Assembly: GCA_029207755.1 (NCBI GenBank)
Contig: JARCOQ010000003.1
Span: 98,968,646-99,032,645, forward strand
DNA length: 64,000 nt
Origin: Chamaea fasciata
Lineage: Eukaryota; Chordata; Aves; Passeriformes; Sylviidae
Direction of reading: 5' to 3'
The position numbers and the translations under genes were made by a program. Within the stretch, counting starts at the first letter, position 1. Each line of letters opens with the position of its first letter. Positions 1 to 13,670 of the stretch are shown in pieces. The notes under the pieces were generated by a model. That model ran no database searches, was not told where the DNA came from, and saw only the letters and a program-made list of their open reading frames with translations.

Positions 1-3000
1 CCAGCTGTACTATTTTGGTGTATGAGACACAGAGGGGGCTGATGCCAATATACGCCAGCAGCCTGAGCAAAACCTGGCAGCTGGACAACTGGACACCAAC
101 CATAGTAAAAAACAAAATAAAACAAAACACCCCAAAACATTTAACTGATTGAATTTGCATATGTTTGGATTTGGAAAGATCTGCTGACATTCTACCTTAT
201 GCAGACTGCTTTGCTTCTACATTCGTGTGTGTATATGTACTATGTCTTTATATACAAATGAAGAGTTCCTGTTTAGGCTTAGAATTGTATGAAAGAGACA
301 AATGAAACTCTTTTGGGCAAACTGAAATCAGTATTCAGTGGCTTCACAAGTGAGATTTATTCTCATGCATGGGAATTGAAAGGTGGTGATACTCCTGCAT
401 TTTTTCCCCTTGCAAGCTTGGTTGAGAATATGGTATTTAAGTGGAGACTTCAGCATGCTATGGAAAATTCATGTACTGAATTCTGTACCATCTGCATTAC
501 AAAGAAACAGAAAAAGAGTGGGCTAGAAAAAGGCTGTGCTGGAATGGATTTGTGTCTTCTAGGGATTTTTTGGCAATACCTCAAAAACAGAGCAAGTCAT
601 AGAATATATGGAATGTAGCGTTAGATTTTGCTTGCTATTCCTAATTAGAGCAGTAGTAAACCACATTTGTGAATGAGGCATCATTGAGAGTTGCTTGAAA
701 AGAGATAAATGCCTGAGCCAACCAAATAAGTCCTTGCATTTTCCTTGGGTTCCACAGTGAGAACTGGAGTCCTCCTGCAGAATCAGATGCTCTTGAAAAA
801 ATTGCTGTGATGGGATGTTGCGGCAATTCTCCTTCTGTAAAATGAGAAGTTATGTGACTGTCTTAATGCTCCTCTGGGCACTATCTTAAAGCCTCAGCAG
901 AGGGGAAAGACCAGGACAAGAGGATCTCATGTAGTGACCTGGTGACTTAGCAGCAGGAGGACAGGGCAGAGTTACCCTAAATTGCACCATTGACTGAATG
1001 AACCCATTCACCCCAAAACTGGAGGAATGCAGGCAGTTTTTTGCTGAGCTGCTGCAGTCCTTAGTGTCTACAAGCTATCAACCTGTTCAGAGGTTTCATT
1101 CTCCTTACTTATTTTTGACCCTGTCAACTCATTGATATCTGAGCAACATACCTGTGAAGCATTGCTGCCCCAGGCTAGCAAGTACTTCACACTCTGAAGA
1201 GGTACAAGTGCCTGCACTGGGCAGTAAATCTGGATCCAAGTCCTCACAGTTCTTTCTCAGACAAAATAGTTCTCCTGAGTATGTGAGTGAGTCCAAGAGG
1301 ATTTATTTTTAAATCATTTCTTTACAAAGAAAATTTCACCAAGAAAATGTCTTGGGTCTATGAACACTGTCAAAATCTTCATGTGACCAGAATTCACACA
1401 GGTGGTAGCCTGTTTCCAAAAAGAAAAGGCAGCCTACATCTGGAACAGCAGTTCACCACTGCAAAATGGGCCTGCACATGTGATGGACTTGTAGACAGCC
1501 TACTGATGTCAGGTTCGGGAGCACCACTGGCTCACTTCATCCAACAGTCAGGGTTCAGGTGACCCAGACTGGCCATCCTCATGATGGAGCTTTGGTGAAG
1601 GAGCTGCATTTGAACTGCTTAAGACCTGTGTGTGATTCAAGTCACCTGCCCATCAGTTGAGATGTCAACATTTTTTTTAATATGTCTTCTTATTTTTATG
1701 CCTTTGATGTCTCATTTTCATGGTGCCTCATTTCTCTCCACTGCAGGGCTTTCAGTTCCGTGTGCTTGAAAGGTGACTCACAGAATCACCACTCCCCAGC
1801 CCCACCTGATTACACTGCTCTGAGATGTGCTCACCAGCCAGATCTGATATAGGACACACAGAGACAAGGCCACTTCCAAGGGACACTTCTGCTGCAGGAC
1901 AATGCTGCTAGAAGGCATGTTTACCTCTACACCTGTGCAGGCTTCATCCTTCCACTGGCCTACCTGCAGTGATTTGGTTGGAAGTATATTCTGTGTAGTG
2001 GTAGTAAAGAGCCTCAAGAGACCTGCCCTCAGCAAATACGCTGGCTTTGTTATTCATTGAGCTATAGCTTAGACTGCCCTGGTAAACACAGCTCTGACAT
2101 CATAAGGCAGCTGGGAGCACTTTGGTAATTCTGTAATCACAAATGTCAGACTAGGCCAGGAGTCTCCAGAAAGTTAGGACCACTGGAGTGTAGTCAGCTC
2201 TGAAAACTCTGAAAACTTATTGTATCCTGTAATTAAAATTCTGCCTAAAACCATGTTTTCATATGACTCTGTAGGGTCCATACCAGTGGCTCATGGGGCA
2301 TAGTAAGGAAACCACTGGCCAAAATACTTTAACTGTGACTAACTTAAGGTGCCATTAAGGAGATTCTGTCTAAGTCTCCTCACCTTTCTGTGTGTGAATC
2401 AGTTTGCCAGCAGTAGCGTATGGACAGTGATATATATTAGATATGCAATGCAAGAGCCAAGTGTTCATAGTTATTATACACCTGCTGGCTTAAAGTACCA
2501 ATTTAAAAGGACTGAGAAATAACCTGAAAACAAGCACAGTCGTAGACCTATTTTAAAGTGATTATCTTAGGTAATTTTCTTTATGAAAAGTGACACCAGG
2601 CTTGTGTTTCTCACGCATGACTGCAAAGAGTTATTGGTGAAGAACTGGTAGGCAGAAGTTTCTAAGGTCCCTAAAGCAGAAAGCACAAGTACAGAGTTTA
2701 CTGCAAATCTAGGACAGAAACTCATACTTGCTTATTACTCTTTTAATATTTTTGCTCTCAAAAGAATAGTGATTTATATATAACCAGGGATATTAATATG
2801 GCTCTTTGTAAATTATTTTTACACTTGGGGGAGAAGATAATAAAGGGAGTGTTTGAGAAAATGTCCGTTCGGAGCAAATGCTTGTTAGTTAAGATGGTAG
2901 GTAAACAGCACTGTAATTAAAGGACTCAAACACTTTTGAAGTTGCTGAGGAAATGTGTGACAAATATAATCAAGAATGTGGTTCAAAGGATACAGTTCAT

Positions 3001-4500
3001 ATCTCTAAGACACACAGGGAAAGTCTAATTCTGATGCTATGCTAGTTGGGTACCTGGCTTTAGCTGAATCAAACTTACTCTCAGATGTCTGCACTGTGTA
3101 GCTTTTCTTGCTTTATCTGGGATGCTGAGAAAAGATGACCCGTGGGATTAGTGCAGAAAGGAGCCTGAAACAGGTCATAAAAAGGGCCATGAAAGATGAG
3201 GAGGTCAATGAGGTGACCAAGAGAAAGTTTAAGAAAAAAAGACGCCCAAACTCTGTAGTGCCATCAGAGCTTTTGCTCTTTCTCTTGTCTCCTTGATCCC
3301 CCCTTCTCTTTTCCTTTGAGCTTCACAAAAACTGTTCCGGTTTGGCCAGTTAAATGATGCTGAATATGGTTTATTGTTGTTTGTGTTTGTAATTAAATCA
3401 CACTGAATTCTTAGGTACACTCATAGTTTATTTTGTTGGCTGGTTGGGTTTTTAAAATTTGTGTTCACAAATACAGGTGAAAAAAGGAGTGAAAGGTGTA
3501 AATAGTTACGCAGAATTGAGGTCTACAGTTGTTGGATTTCTGGATTGTCTGGAAGACTCCTCCAAGACAGCTGGCTGGGAAGATTGAGACACAGGTGAAC
3601 ACTTGTGGTGGGATCCCCTGGGCCTCCCCTTACATTTTCAATGTAAGGGCAGCAGTGTATGCACAAGAGCTCTGGACTCTTGGAGCAGTGCTCATCCTGT
3701 TTAGGTGCCTTTGTCAGGATTACAGACTGATGAGATGTCTGTACCAGCATCTTCCAGCTCTACTGGCGAGGCCTTGCTGTAGGAGTAGTTTCCCAGTAGG
3801 AATCAGTAAGACCAGCAGACTGTCCACCACAAATTAAACCATCCTTTTTGTCAAAAGTCAATTTTCTGTGTGTTTTGATGAAAACATTGTTGGAGCCAGT
3901 GTAAGCAAGGATGCATTGCTGTTGTTTCTGAGGCAATTATACTGAGATTAAAGAAAACATTACTTTTCAGGGCCTTTTGCAACACTAAAGTGATTAGAAC
4001 AAAATTAAACCAGTTGAATGTTAGTGTGCTGCTGTTGGGCAGGTTTTCTCATTTACCTCAGCTGATACAATTCCAGGTCTTTTTCCCTTGAGAATACAGA
4101 TTATTTGCTTTCTGAGTATCTAAGAAATAGTCTAAAGCATAATTCACCAAGTCCCAGTCTCCAGAATGCAATGATCGTTCCTCAAGAATAAAAACACCCC
4201 CACTTACTGTACAAATATATTTGTACTTAATAACTATGCAGCAAGGGGTCTAAAATAAAAAGATATAGTATAAAAATAAAAGAAATTAAGACCTTGAGAG
4301 AAAAAAAACCCCAGCAACCCCATGCTGTTTATGTAAGATGAAATAGGTATAGTGGCTAGTTTTACACAGGATAACTTTAATGTATTTGTTAGTGGAGTAG
4401 TGAGAACAACTGACTGCATTAATGTTTTTAATGCTATGTAGAGTATTGGGATGATTTAGCATTATGTGTGTTTGAAAGACACGGCCCTGAGGAACCTGTA
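1..4500. other. Intergenic DNA, no gene recognised
   Basis: AT-leaning DNA with only short chance open frames. An A/C-rich simple patch (AAAACAAAATAAAACAAAAC-like) lies around 105-140. In the human genome the neighbour on this side of YWHAQ is ADAM17, but I see none of its exons here. Confidence 0.75.
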
Positions 4501-4509
4501 ACTTTGAAG

Positions 4510-4590
4510 TTGGACTTGCTCTGAGAGGAGATATGAACCACGTAATTTCCATAAGTCCCTTCCAGCCTTAATGGTTTTATGACTCTCAAG
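4510..4590 (+). mobile_element. CR1 LINE 3' tail, degraded
   Basis: The stretch containing GTTGGACTTG and then AAGTCCCTTCCAGCCTTAAT followed by GGTTTTATGACTCT resembles the common 3' end of avian CR1 (GTCCCTTCCAACC...ATTCTATGATTCT) in plus orientation. It is short and diverged, so this is an old 5'-truncated copy. The left edge is uncertain. Confidence 0.5.
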
Positions 4591-7500
4591 CATAATTGAA
4601 ACTAAGCTGCTTTTATTAAAATATTTGCCTTGTTAGTTGCTGACAGCACTGTGTAATGATAAGAGCAATGATATTAAGGCATGATATTAAGCTATAAAAA
4701 GTCATAATCAGTAAAGTATGGAGCCATAAACAAACAGCTGTACTTTATAAATGTCTGTGTGTGCAATTTATGCAATGTAGAAAAACAGTTTAAGTATGAA
4801 GGGATGTTTTTTAAGATCCTTAAATGTATATTACTTGTCTTGCTCCTATTAATGCAAGATACTACATATATGGTAGTAAGTAAACCTGAGCAGTTTGTTT
4901 TGTATGAGTTTATTGCTTTTATATTGCTGTTTTACTGTGCAAGCTTCTAGTATTTCCTAGAGTATTTCCCATTTATACCATGTTCAAATGAGCTATTTGA
5001 AAAGTTTAACGAATGACTAAACTGGCTGTTCTTACCTGTTTACAAAAACACCCAGAAAAGAAGAGTTTACCTCTAAGGATTTAGACTTTTATTTATGTTT
5101 TTTTCAGACAACATGACCAGTAATTACTGTTAAATGTGGTTTCTAAATAGTCTTCAACCAAGACAACATAATTAATGTAATGTATTTAGCACAAAATTTT
5201 AACAACACTTTTCCGTTCCCATCTGAGTCCAGAAATGCAAGTTATGCAAAGGTAGGAGTGGCTCACAGGACTGCAAACTTACAGCTAATGATGTTTGGTG
5301 GGTACTGGCACGGGGTCAGCCTAGGTCCCTAGTAACCAAAAGTTGTTAGCATCTGATTGTAACTAATTTCTAGCATCAAATGAGACAGTCCTCTGCAAGC
5401 AGACACAGTCAAATCTCATAAATAAATACATATATATACAAACACATGTAAATATATATAACAAAATTCATATAAATAAAATAGATATTTCAGTATACAC
5501 ACACTAGCCCAACTGAAACTACTTGGTGTATTACTTATTATTTTCCCACCTTTTACTTCTCATGAATACGGTGCATCTTTTAGGTTATAATTTTAAAGAG
5601 AGGATTCCAGATCCACTTCTCAATTGAAAGTAATAGGAGTCTTGCTCTAGATTGTTTCATTTTAAACTTCTTTAGTGAACTAATTTTCTGTGGTTAATTA
5701 TCAGCTCGTCTTGTTTCTTGCATTAATCCCATATTCTCCTGTTTGCTTGATTACAGGCACCACTACCAGGACATTTCTTTCTGGAACAGTACAGAAACAG
5801 CCGCCCACACAATAAAGCACAGGAGGACTGTAAACAAGGTTTGCCTTTTGATGCTGAAATTTGTTTTTACCCTTAAGCCCAACTTGTGAAGGTAGAAAGA
5901 AATTGGATCATGCAGAATATCTGAAATTGTAGTAAAACAGGTTTGCTGACCATGCCTGTGTTCTGCTAGGGTGTCATTTGGATTGACACTTCTGCTAAGG
6001 ATACCAAGCTTCTTTCCTTGGTGAAGACCTTAATTTTTGTCTTTTATTTACAATTCTTCTTTTTGTGCAGTTTGAGACTCAGGAGCTTTCACAGCTCGAA
6101 GGTATTACTCCTAAAGAGACAATGATCATGCAGCCTAATGAGTGAGAATCCAGTGTCACTCACTTTGAGCCAACAATAAACATTACAAGACCAGACTGAG
6201 AATACAGTGAAAAGTAGACAAACACACCTTCCTTGAGTCTGACAAGTAGGGATGTTAAACTCCCTGTACCTGGGTTTTTCTTACGTTGCCACATCGTCCA
6301 TCCTAATTTGCATTGCCATGGGGAGGAGGAGTGCTCCTGGCCTCTCCTCCAATGCATTTCTCTTCCTGAGGAACCATGCAGTGTGGGGGTCAGCATGTGG
6401 GCAGGGGAGGGAGAAGGGAAAAGTGTCCATCCTTGCATGTGGTTTTGCATTCAGGCTGTCTGATCCCAGCCTAAGAGAAGCACTAGGGATAAGCAGAGAT
6501 GAGACAGCAGAAGATTTCAAAGGCAGTATGGATTTGTGCTGGACTAAACTGACTGCATAACTGTGACCTCAGAGGGATCCTCCAGAGCATGTATCCAGTG
6601 CAGGAACTGGTTGTCAGCAGGAGGACAGGCTGCCACTGGATCTTTGTACCCCAGCAATTCCCATTTAATGAAAATCTCCAGACATCACTGGCAGGGAGTA
6701 TGAATCAGCACAGCCTTTGAACTGATGTAATTTGTAATGCTCAGACTGATACATTTTATCCCACAACACTGTTTAGAAACAGTATGTAGAGTTTTTAAGC
6801 TAAGGATCCTTGAATTAAGAAAGTAAGTAAACAAATTACTAATAGCAAACAGGAGGTTTTGGAGTGGGTGGGTTCAAATGGATATGAAAGCTGAGTGACA
6901 GGGAAGAAAACCAAACAAAAATACATCAAACTGCACCTACCAGTTACTTTTGTCTCAGTGGAGTAGGTCTCTAAAGCAGTTTCCCTGAAATTATAGCAGC
7001 AATTTCACTATTCCAATTGGAAAAGGAAAACATGGGAAAGCTTTACAAGTCATGGGAAAAAAACAAGCAGGAACAGACAGGAAATACGCTGTTAGATGTT
7101 TTTAAGATTTTAAATTTTTGGTCATTTCTTCCACAAAGGCCCTTCCGTAGTCAGATACTCCATTTCTAAATGTTAAACTTTCTTCATTATCACAGTATTT
7201 TTTTTATTAACCATTGACATTTTTATAATACACATGTGTTTATTTATATTTCTTAAGAGCTTGAAGATTTTTTTTTCTCATTGTTTTAGAAACTGGGATT
7301 GCTTTGCACAGGAAAATAATTTAGGAGAATGTAGGGCATGGAAAACTATTGACATCCCTGTATCTTGTCTTTGTATTTGGCTCCACAGGTGGCAGGGTGG
7401 AGAGAGTGCTTCTTTTGGCTACATGAGTAGGAAAGAACTGATTACCAGGGCCAAAGGAACACAGGACTTGTCCAATCTTGTACATCCAAGTAAGTCTGTA

Positions 7501-10500
7501 ATAGACATCTACTTCAGAAGGCCCCATAAAATGTGCAGTCAATAAATTTAAGCTGAAAGACAGGTTTTTAACATCCTCTAACCTGAAATACCTAAAGAAA
7601 AAGACTGAAAGCTACAACTATTAAAAAAAAAGAAGCTACAAGAAGAGGTCAGGAAAGACTGGGCATTGCAGAGGCCCTTGGTTTCTGCAGTAATAGAAAG
7701 CATAGGACACCCAGTTCTAGCAAGAAGCACTCTTCTTACTGAGGAGGAAATCAAGCTTACCACCGTTCTTCCAAAGTGGATCTGAGAGGCAAACTCCTCC
7801 TGGATCTCAGTTGGCTAGATGAGCATCCATCTAGTTATTGCAAATCAGAGTTGTGAAGGATCTCAAGGGTAAACATCCTCTTTCAGACAATACAGTGGTT
7901 TTGTGTAGCTCCCATCAAAACAGCAAAGTGTTTTATTGGTCTGTGTATTCTGGTTTTTAAAGTTCTTTATCTTGTACATCCTCACTTCTCCATCCAGATG
8001 CAGGTATTTCTAAGTGCATTCTTATAATCCATTATCATCTTAATGCTACAGTCAGGACTCTTCTGGCCTTCTTGTTTGGTTTTGTCTGTAGGTATGATGT
8101 GAATAATGTTAATGGAGAATGATTACAGATGGGATTCCCAAGTGGGAATAAAATTCCATGTACAAACTCTGCAGCATGAGGTTATGTTAATAAAAAGTAT
8201 TTCAAAGACTTATCCCTTGATAATAATCTAAATGCTCATTCCAAAATTCTTCATATTGCAGGTAAGATCTGACACTACAAGACCTCTGGCTACCTCTCTC
8301 AGGGAGAACAGGTAGCCTGTTCAGCCAGCAAGAAGCACCAAGTGATGGGAAAGGAAAAAAAAAGTCTCCTTTGGATCATGAAAGCCAGGTCATGGCTGAT
8401 TTATAAACAGCTGCAAAAAAAGCCATCTTAAGGCCAGTCTAACCAACTGCAGACTTTAGCACAGCAAGCTCATGTTGTATGTATACAAGGTATGATAATG
8501 GAGAAGCAGTCAGCACAGTGCTGCACTTTCAATATCTTGTAGAGGAGTTGTGTGGGGTAGCATTAAAACTGGACAATAGAGTGTATTATTCATGCAACTG
8601 CTTCTTTGAGCTCTTCTTCTCAATTCTTGCTTCTATTCACACATCAACTGCACCAAGCAGATGTCTTATGCAGCTGAGGCTCATGCAGTGCTGAATTCCA
8701 AGCAAAGCAGATTGCAAGTCAGTTTTAAGGGTTTCTTCTAAAAGACCAGCAAAAACATATAGGACTCTACGGCATTCAATTCATCAGTGCTTGCAAGGTG
8801 AGGGAGTCAAGAATAACAGGATTTGTTACACTGGGAGAGACATTTTCCATATTTTTTTATCCTTGTCGGTCATGTGATTGCATGACTAGTTGGGGAATCA
8901 GAGACAACTCCTATGGAAAAGAGAAATTAGGTCATCTGGTCTGTCCTTGCTGCCAGGACATTACTGTTCCCTGCAGTGGATCACTTCCCACACAGTTATC
9001 TTTCCAACCATCCTTTAGAAGATGGAAATACAATTCAGAGTCCCATTTGGCTATGGCTTCCAGAGCTTTTGAGGGCTTTTTATTTGGCCAAGAATGCTTA
9101 ATGAGAGAATCAGATCTAACAATTTTAAATTCATTTCAAAGGAAAAAAAAAAACCAAATCTCAGAATTTCATTCTCAATAAAAACTTTTTAATAGAAATA
9201 CTGCGCAATATTTGGGATAATTGGGGACACTGTTTTCATTAGACAGGAAATAGTTTCTGTGACTCAATTCTACCAATTAAACAATAGGTTTCCTGCTAAA
9301 AAGATCAAGCAACTCATCCAGTAAGTTCTTTAGGAAGCATCCAGTACTTATGATGATACTGCTACTCTGAGCAGACTGTCATCAGGAGACCCAGCACCAG
9401 TGCTAGCTGATTCCAGGTTGACTTGAGAAATTACTCCAGCTTCTTGGATCCCCATCCTTCAGCAGAACATCTCACTGGGCAAATACTCAGACTGTAGAGA
9501 GCAGGACTGGTTATTAAGGAAAAAAATTAATGAACACAAATGGAAAAAGCAGTGATAGAACTTACACATAGGGAAATGGCACAGCACTTCCCTTACGGCA
9601 GCTTTAGCATGACTTTGATGATGCCTGCAAATGCAAACAACCCTCATCTTTTACCACTATTTCACCGTGCTCATTGAGTAAATCCAGGATTTGAATTAGT
9701 AAATGGCACTCCAAATATTTCCCTAAGGTTTGATCTCCTTTCCAAAGGACCTATTTGCTTCATTTTACCTGGAGATAAGACCACGTAGTTTGGTTTAAGG
9801 CTTGATTCACTTTCTGAAGTTAGGCAGGGATTCTCCAAACTCTACTCAGCATCGCTACTCAGCTGGATCACTTCCTTTGGCTACCAAATTCTCATCCTTC
9901 TTTGCTGTCTCACACTTATCTACATCATTTCTTGATGTTCTTAGACCCTCATCCTTCACTAGAGAATTTTGTTTGAGCTTTACCCTGCAGCAACATTCTC
10001 ACCAGAGAGGATTCAAAAGCATTTGAGGAACTTCAGCAGAAACCCAGTAGTTCAGAAACAAGCTCATCATGACAAAGTGAATAATGTCTTCTCTAGATCT
10101 TCTCTAAAAAGATCACGACCACTGCAACCTCAAGTACAAGTGCATGTGGTTGCTTTTTATGTCTCACCAGAGAAATGGTAAGATTTTCTTGATAAAAGAT
10201 GCCTTTTTTCCTTCTCCAACAGAGGAAGAGTGCTCTCAGATGCTCCAGAGTTCAGGAATAAAACAGGTTACTCTCTCCAGTTGCCTTATTAAATCTTCAA
10301 ATTAATCCACACAGCTTTTCCTTTTGTCCCCAGCAGGACTACAAAGACACTGCAGGATTATTCCATCTCTGCTATAAACCCTGAAATTCTTATTATCCTA
10401 CTTGTCTTTTAAAGTACATGAGAACTCTGTATTTCATTCCTTTGCATTCCTGTAATTACACTGTATTTACATTCCTTTAATGCCTGAGCTTGTCTTAATT

Positions 10501-13500
10501 TATATGGGCTTTATCCCATGATTTTGGGTAGTCACTGCAGTTACTGAAGGTTGTCCAAAATTCGTCAGTCATGAAAGGGTCAGCATGCCAGGTGGGACTT
10601 CCCAGGGTTTGGATGCTTGTGTATATCGTGCTCTCTACAGCAGGGTTGTGAAGCTTGACTGTAATAACAAGAATGATTAGATCCATGGTGATATGACAAT
10701 TTTCCTTGGCTTTGCTGCAGTAACAGGTTTCTAGATTCCTCTTGATGAGGAAAGATGTGGTTACTAACAGAAGAACACACTAAATTATAGACCTTTTGTG
10801 GGTGTAGCAATTTCCTACTGTTAGAGAAAACCAAAACATTGCAGTATTACAAATCCACTGAACAGTCAACTTGTTTTCTTTCCTGTTACTTTTCTTACTG
10901 CACCATTTAATCCTAGTGATTTATTAATTAGTAGGAAAGCCTGCCTGGTTTTCTCAGCAAATGAAGTTTAGAAAGTCAAGGAATACAATATGAAGTCCCA
11001 GGATGCTGATATCGATCTCATATTTGTACCTGGATGGGGAAAAAAAAGGTTACATTTGGAAAGCTTGAGCACCTTTTAAAAATTAAAGTGCCTTTGACGA
11101 GAATGATTTGCCCTTTCTCCTCCAGTTCTAATTGGACAAAAATATTTGCAATTGACCCATCAACCAAGTCAGACAGATAAGCAACATTTCCTTTTTATCT
11201 TTTAAGACAGTGAACCAACAAGTGAGCCCGTTTTATAAAGAGCAGCCATTTGGAAAATGAAAATATTTCTTTCAAATGTCAATGTCCATGCTGTTAAAAA
11301 TCATTCTCTTTGGCAACCAAAACAATTTCTTCTTCCTCAGCTGTTTTTTCCCTCTGCAATAGATTTTTTGCAGATGCTTCCAAAGCAAATTGCCTTTATT
11401 ACCAGCCAAATTATCACTGACAAAATACAAATCTAACTATTGCAGACCATCGACGAACTGAATCCTCACTAAAATCAGTAAAACTGAGCAAAAGGATGTG
11501 CAGCATTAGGATCCACCTCTGAAAACCAATTACTGTTACAGATGTATTGAAGTTCTGCACAATGTACTATCCCTGCATACCACAAAATGTTCCTGGAGCA
11601 CTCTGTTAATCTAAGACTCCTCTGTGCAGAGCTGCTGACAGCAGAATGCGTACAGGATTTAGCTAACAGGCAGCACTGGCACAAAAACAAAGTGGGTAGA
11701 AATTAGCTAAAAGCTTTTATTTGGATTTCTAGCTATCAGCAGGATGAGGACCTGGAACAGGCTTCCAGTACCAAAGGAGGAAAAGAATCTAATACCAGCC
11801 TGATAAACATACTGTGTAATGCCTGTGATGGCAAGGAGTGAGATGTGGTATCTAGGGGGTCTCCTCCAGACTTATTTTAAGTACATAAACCACAGCATAA
11901 GTTGTCCCACTTCGAAGTAAAGTCTTCAATTGATTAGGCTGGCATACTTAAGGCTGTATCCTCCATAGGAACCATTTGTATTATTATTTCTCAAAATTTC
12001 TATTTATTATTTATTAAAGCTACTGGTTTTGAACCATATTCCACTGGTTCACTAGAGGTGACCATGTGCTCTTGGTACAGAACAGCATGTAACCATCTCA
12101 TTGCTGGTAGAATGGAGCGGCACATGCAGAGATCTAAACATCTTTTCAGCCGTGACCACACACCAGACCTTCACGCCTGACATCCCTCACTTTTAAGTGA
12201 CAATATCTTAAGTCCTTCCACTCTGGAGGCAATAACAAGAGACAGCAGTGTCTACATTCAATACTGACAGAATGTATTTTTTGTTTTCTTATATAAGAAA
12301 AATATCTGGTTTTCTTACTCTCTTGCCTTACACTTTCAGTAGTGAGCACCTTGCTGTATCTTCTCCCCTCTGGGATCCTACACACCTGGCACCTGGGTGC
12401 AGTCATGTATTTTCAATGTGCAAGAGATGAGAGCAATTTGTGCCTTTGACACCCAGTGTGCCCAGCCCTCACTCCAGAGCCTTAGAAGAAGACAGGGTAG
12501 GAAGGAAGAGCCATGCAAGGACAGCTGGAATAAAGCAGAGCAGGAGAGTAACCAGAACATTAAAAACACATTTGTAGGGACAGAAGTTTCACAAGTAGCT
12601 TTGAACTTGGCTGCTAAATAATTCAAGCAGGCCTAGCAAAAGCCCTAATTTTGTTTCCCACTGAGCATTATTGAAACTCTCCCAGATGGTATAAAACTTG
12701 AGGGGAGGGACAAAATAGAATATCAAAAATTGAGTCAGTTAAATTGACTCTAGCTGCAATTCCACTGTACACAAACTTCTTTGGTGATGCTCTGGTACTC
12801 CTTGAGAAGTTCCTCTTGTTTCTCCCACTGATGAAACTGTCAACCATCTCTCAAACCACAAACCTTAACAGCAATAAGCTGGCATGGGTTTCCACTTGAC
12901 ACAATGCTTACTGAGCACTCATATTTTTAAAAGCATTTTGGCATACCCACATATTAACAAGTATCTATATTTTGAAGTGTCCAAATAAAAATATATTTAA
13001 TGTGGGTGCTTATTCTATGTTTGGATAAGACACTACTGAAGATCTGGTATATGAAAATTGAAAATTATGCTCACAAGGTCCTGTATTTAAAATGATTAAT
13101 TCTAACATTAAAGGCAAATTAAGTCATGAATAAAGTTCACCAACTACTGAAACCTTTTAAATCATATAGCAAGAACTTGTTCAGATCATCCAGTCTGATC
13201 AAATTAGCTCTTTAAATGAAGTTTAAGTCACCTATACATAGAAACCAATGAAATTACGGTAAAAGAACAAAGGTAGCTTTTTGTGTCAGCCTGGATTTTT
13301 CAGAAGGAATGAGTGGCAAAACCTTGGCTCTGCCGTTTTATAATAGCCCAAATACTCTGTTGCCTCCTGATTCATGTTAGCATAATTTGTCCTATGAATA
13401 GAAACACAAGTATTTTTTAAACTTCACTGAGCTGATTCATGCATTCTGTACTACAGAGGCTTCAGTATCTCTTAACACATGCACAAAATCTCTTCAGAAG

Positions 13501-13670
13501 CCTTGAGTTATGTGAACAATGCTATAATGCAGAGTGTTGCTATTGCTGTTACTGCTGAAACCAAACTCTATCACTCCCGGGCTGTCACACATCAGACTTC
13601 CCTGGGGAATGCAATTTAAGTAACTCATAGCATAGAAACAAACATCTCCTCATTTTCCTCCTTTTTACAG
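4591..13670. other. Intergenic DNA, no gene recognised
   Basis: AT-leaning sequence. An (AT)-rich microsatellite-like patch lies at about 5420-5465, and a near-perfect 11-bp direct repeat (ATGATATTAAG-like) at about 4668-4691. A phrase like GGTCATCTGGTCTGTCC near 8931 resembles the start of some CR1 antisense tails, but it is too short to call. No coding exons recognised. Confidence 0.7.

Noticed and set aside
8925..9010. Possible CR1-type antisense tail near 8931 (GGTCATCTGGTCTGTCC)
   Set aside because: Only a short phrase matches and the flanks do not continue the consensus. Similar short phrases near 13180 and 29370 are equally weak.
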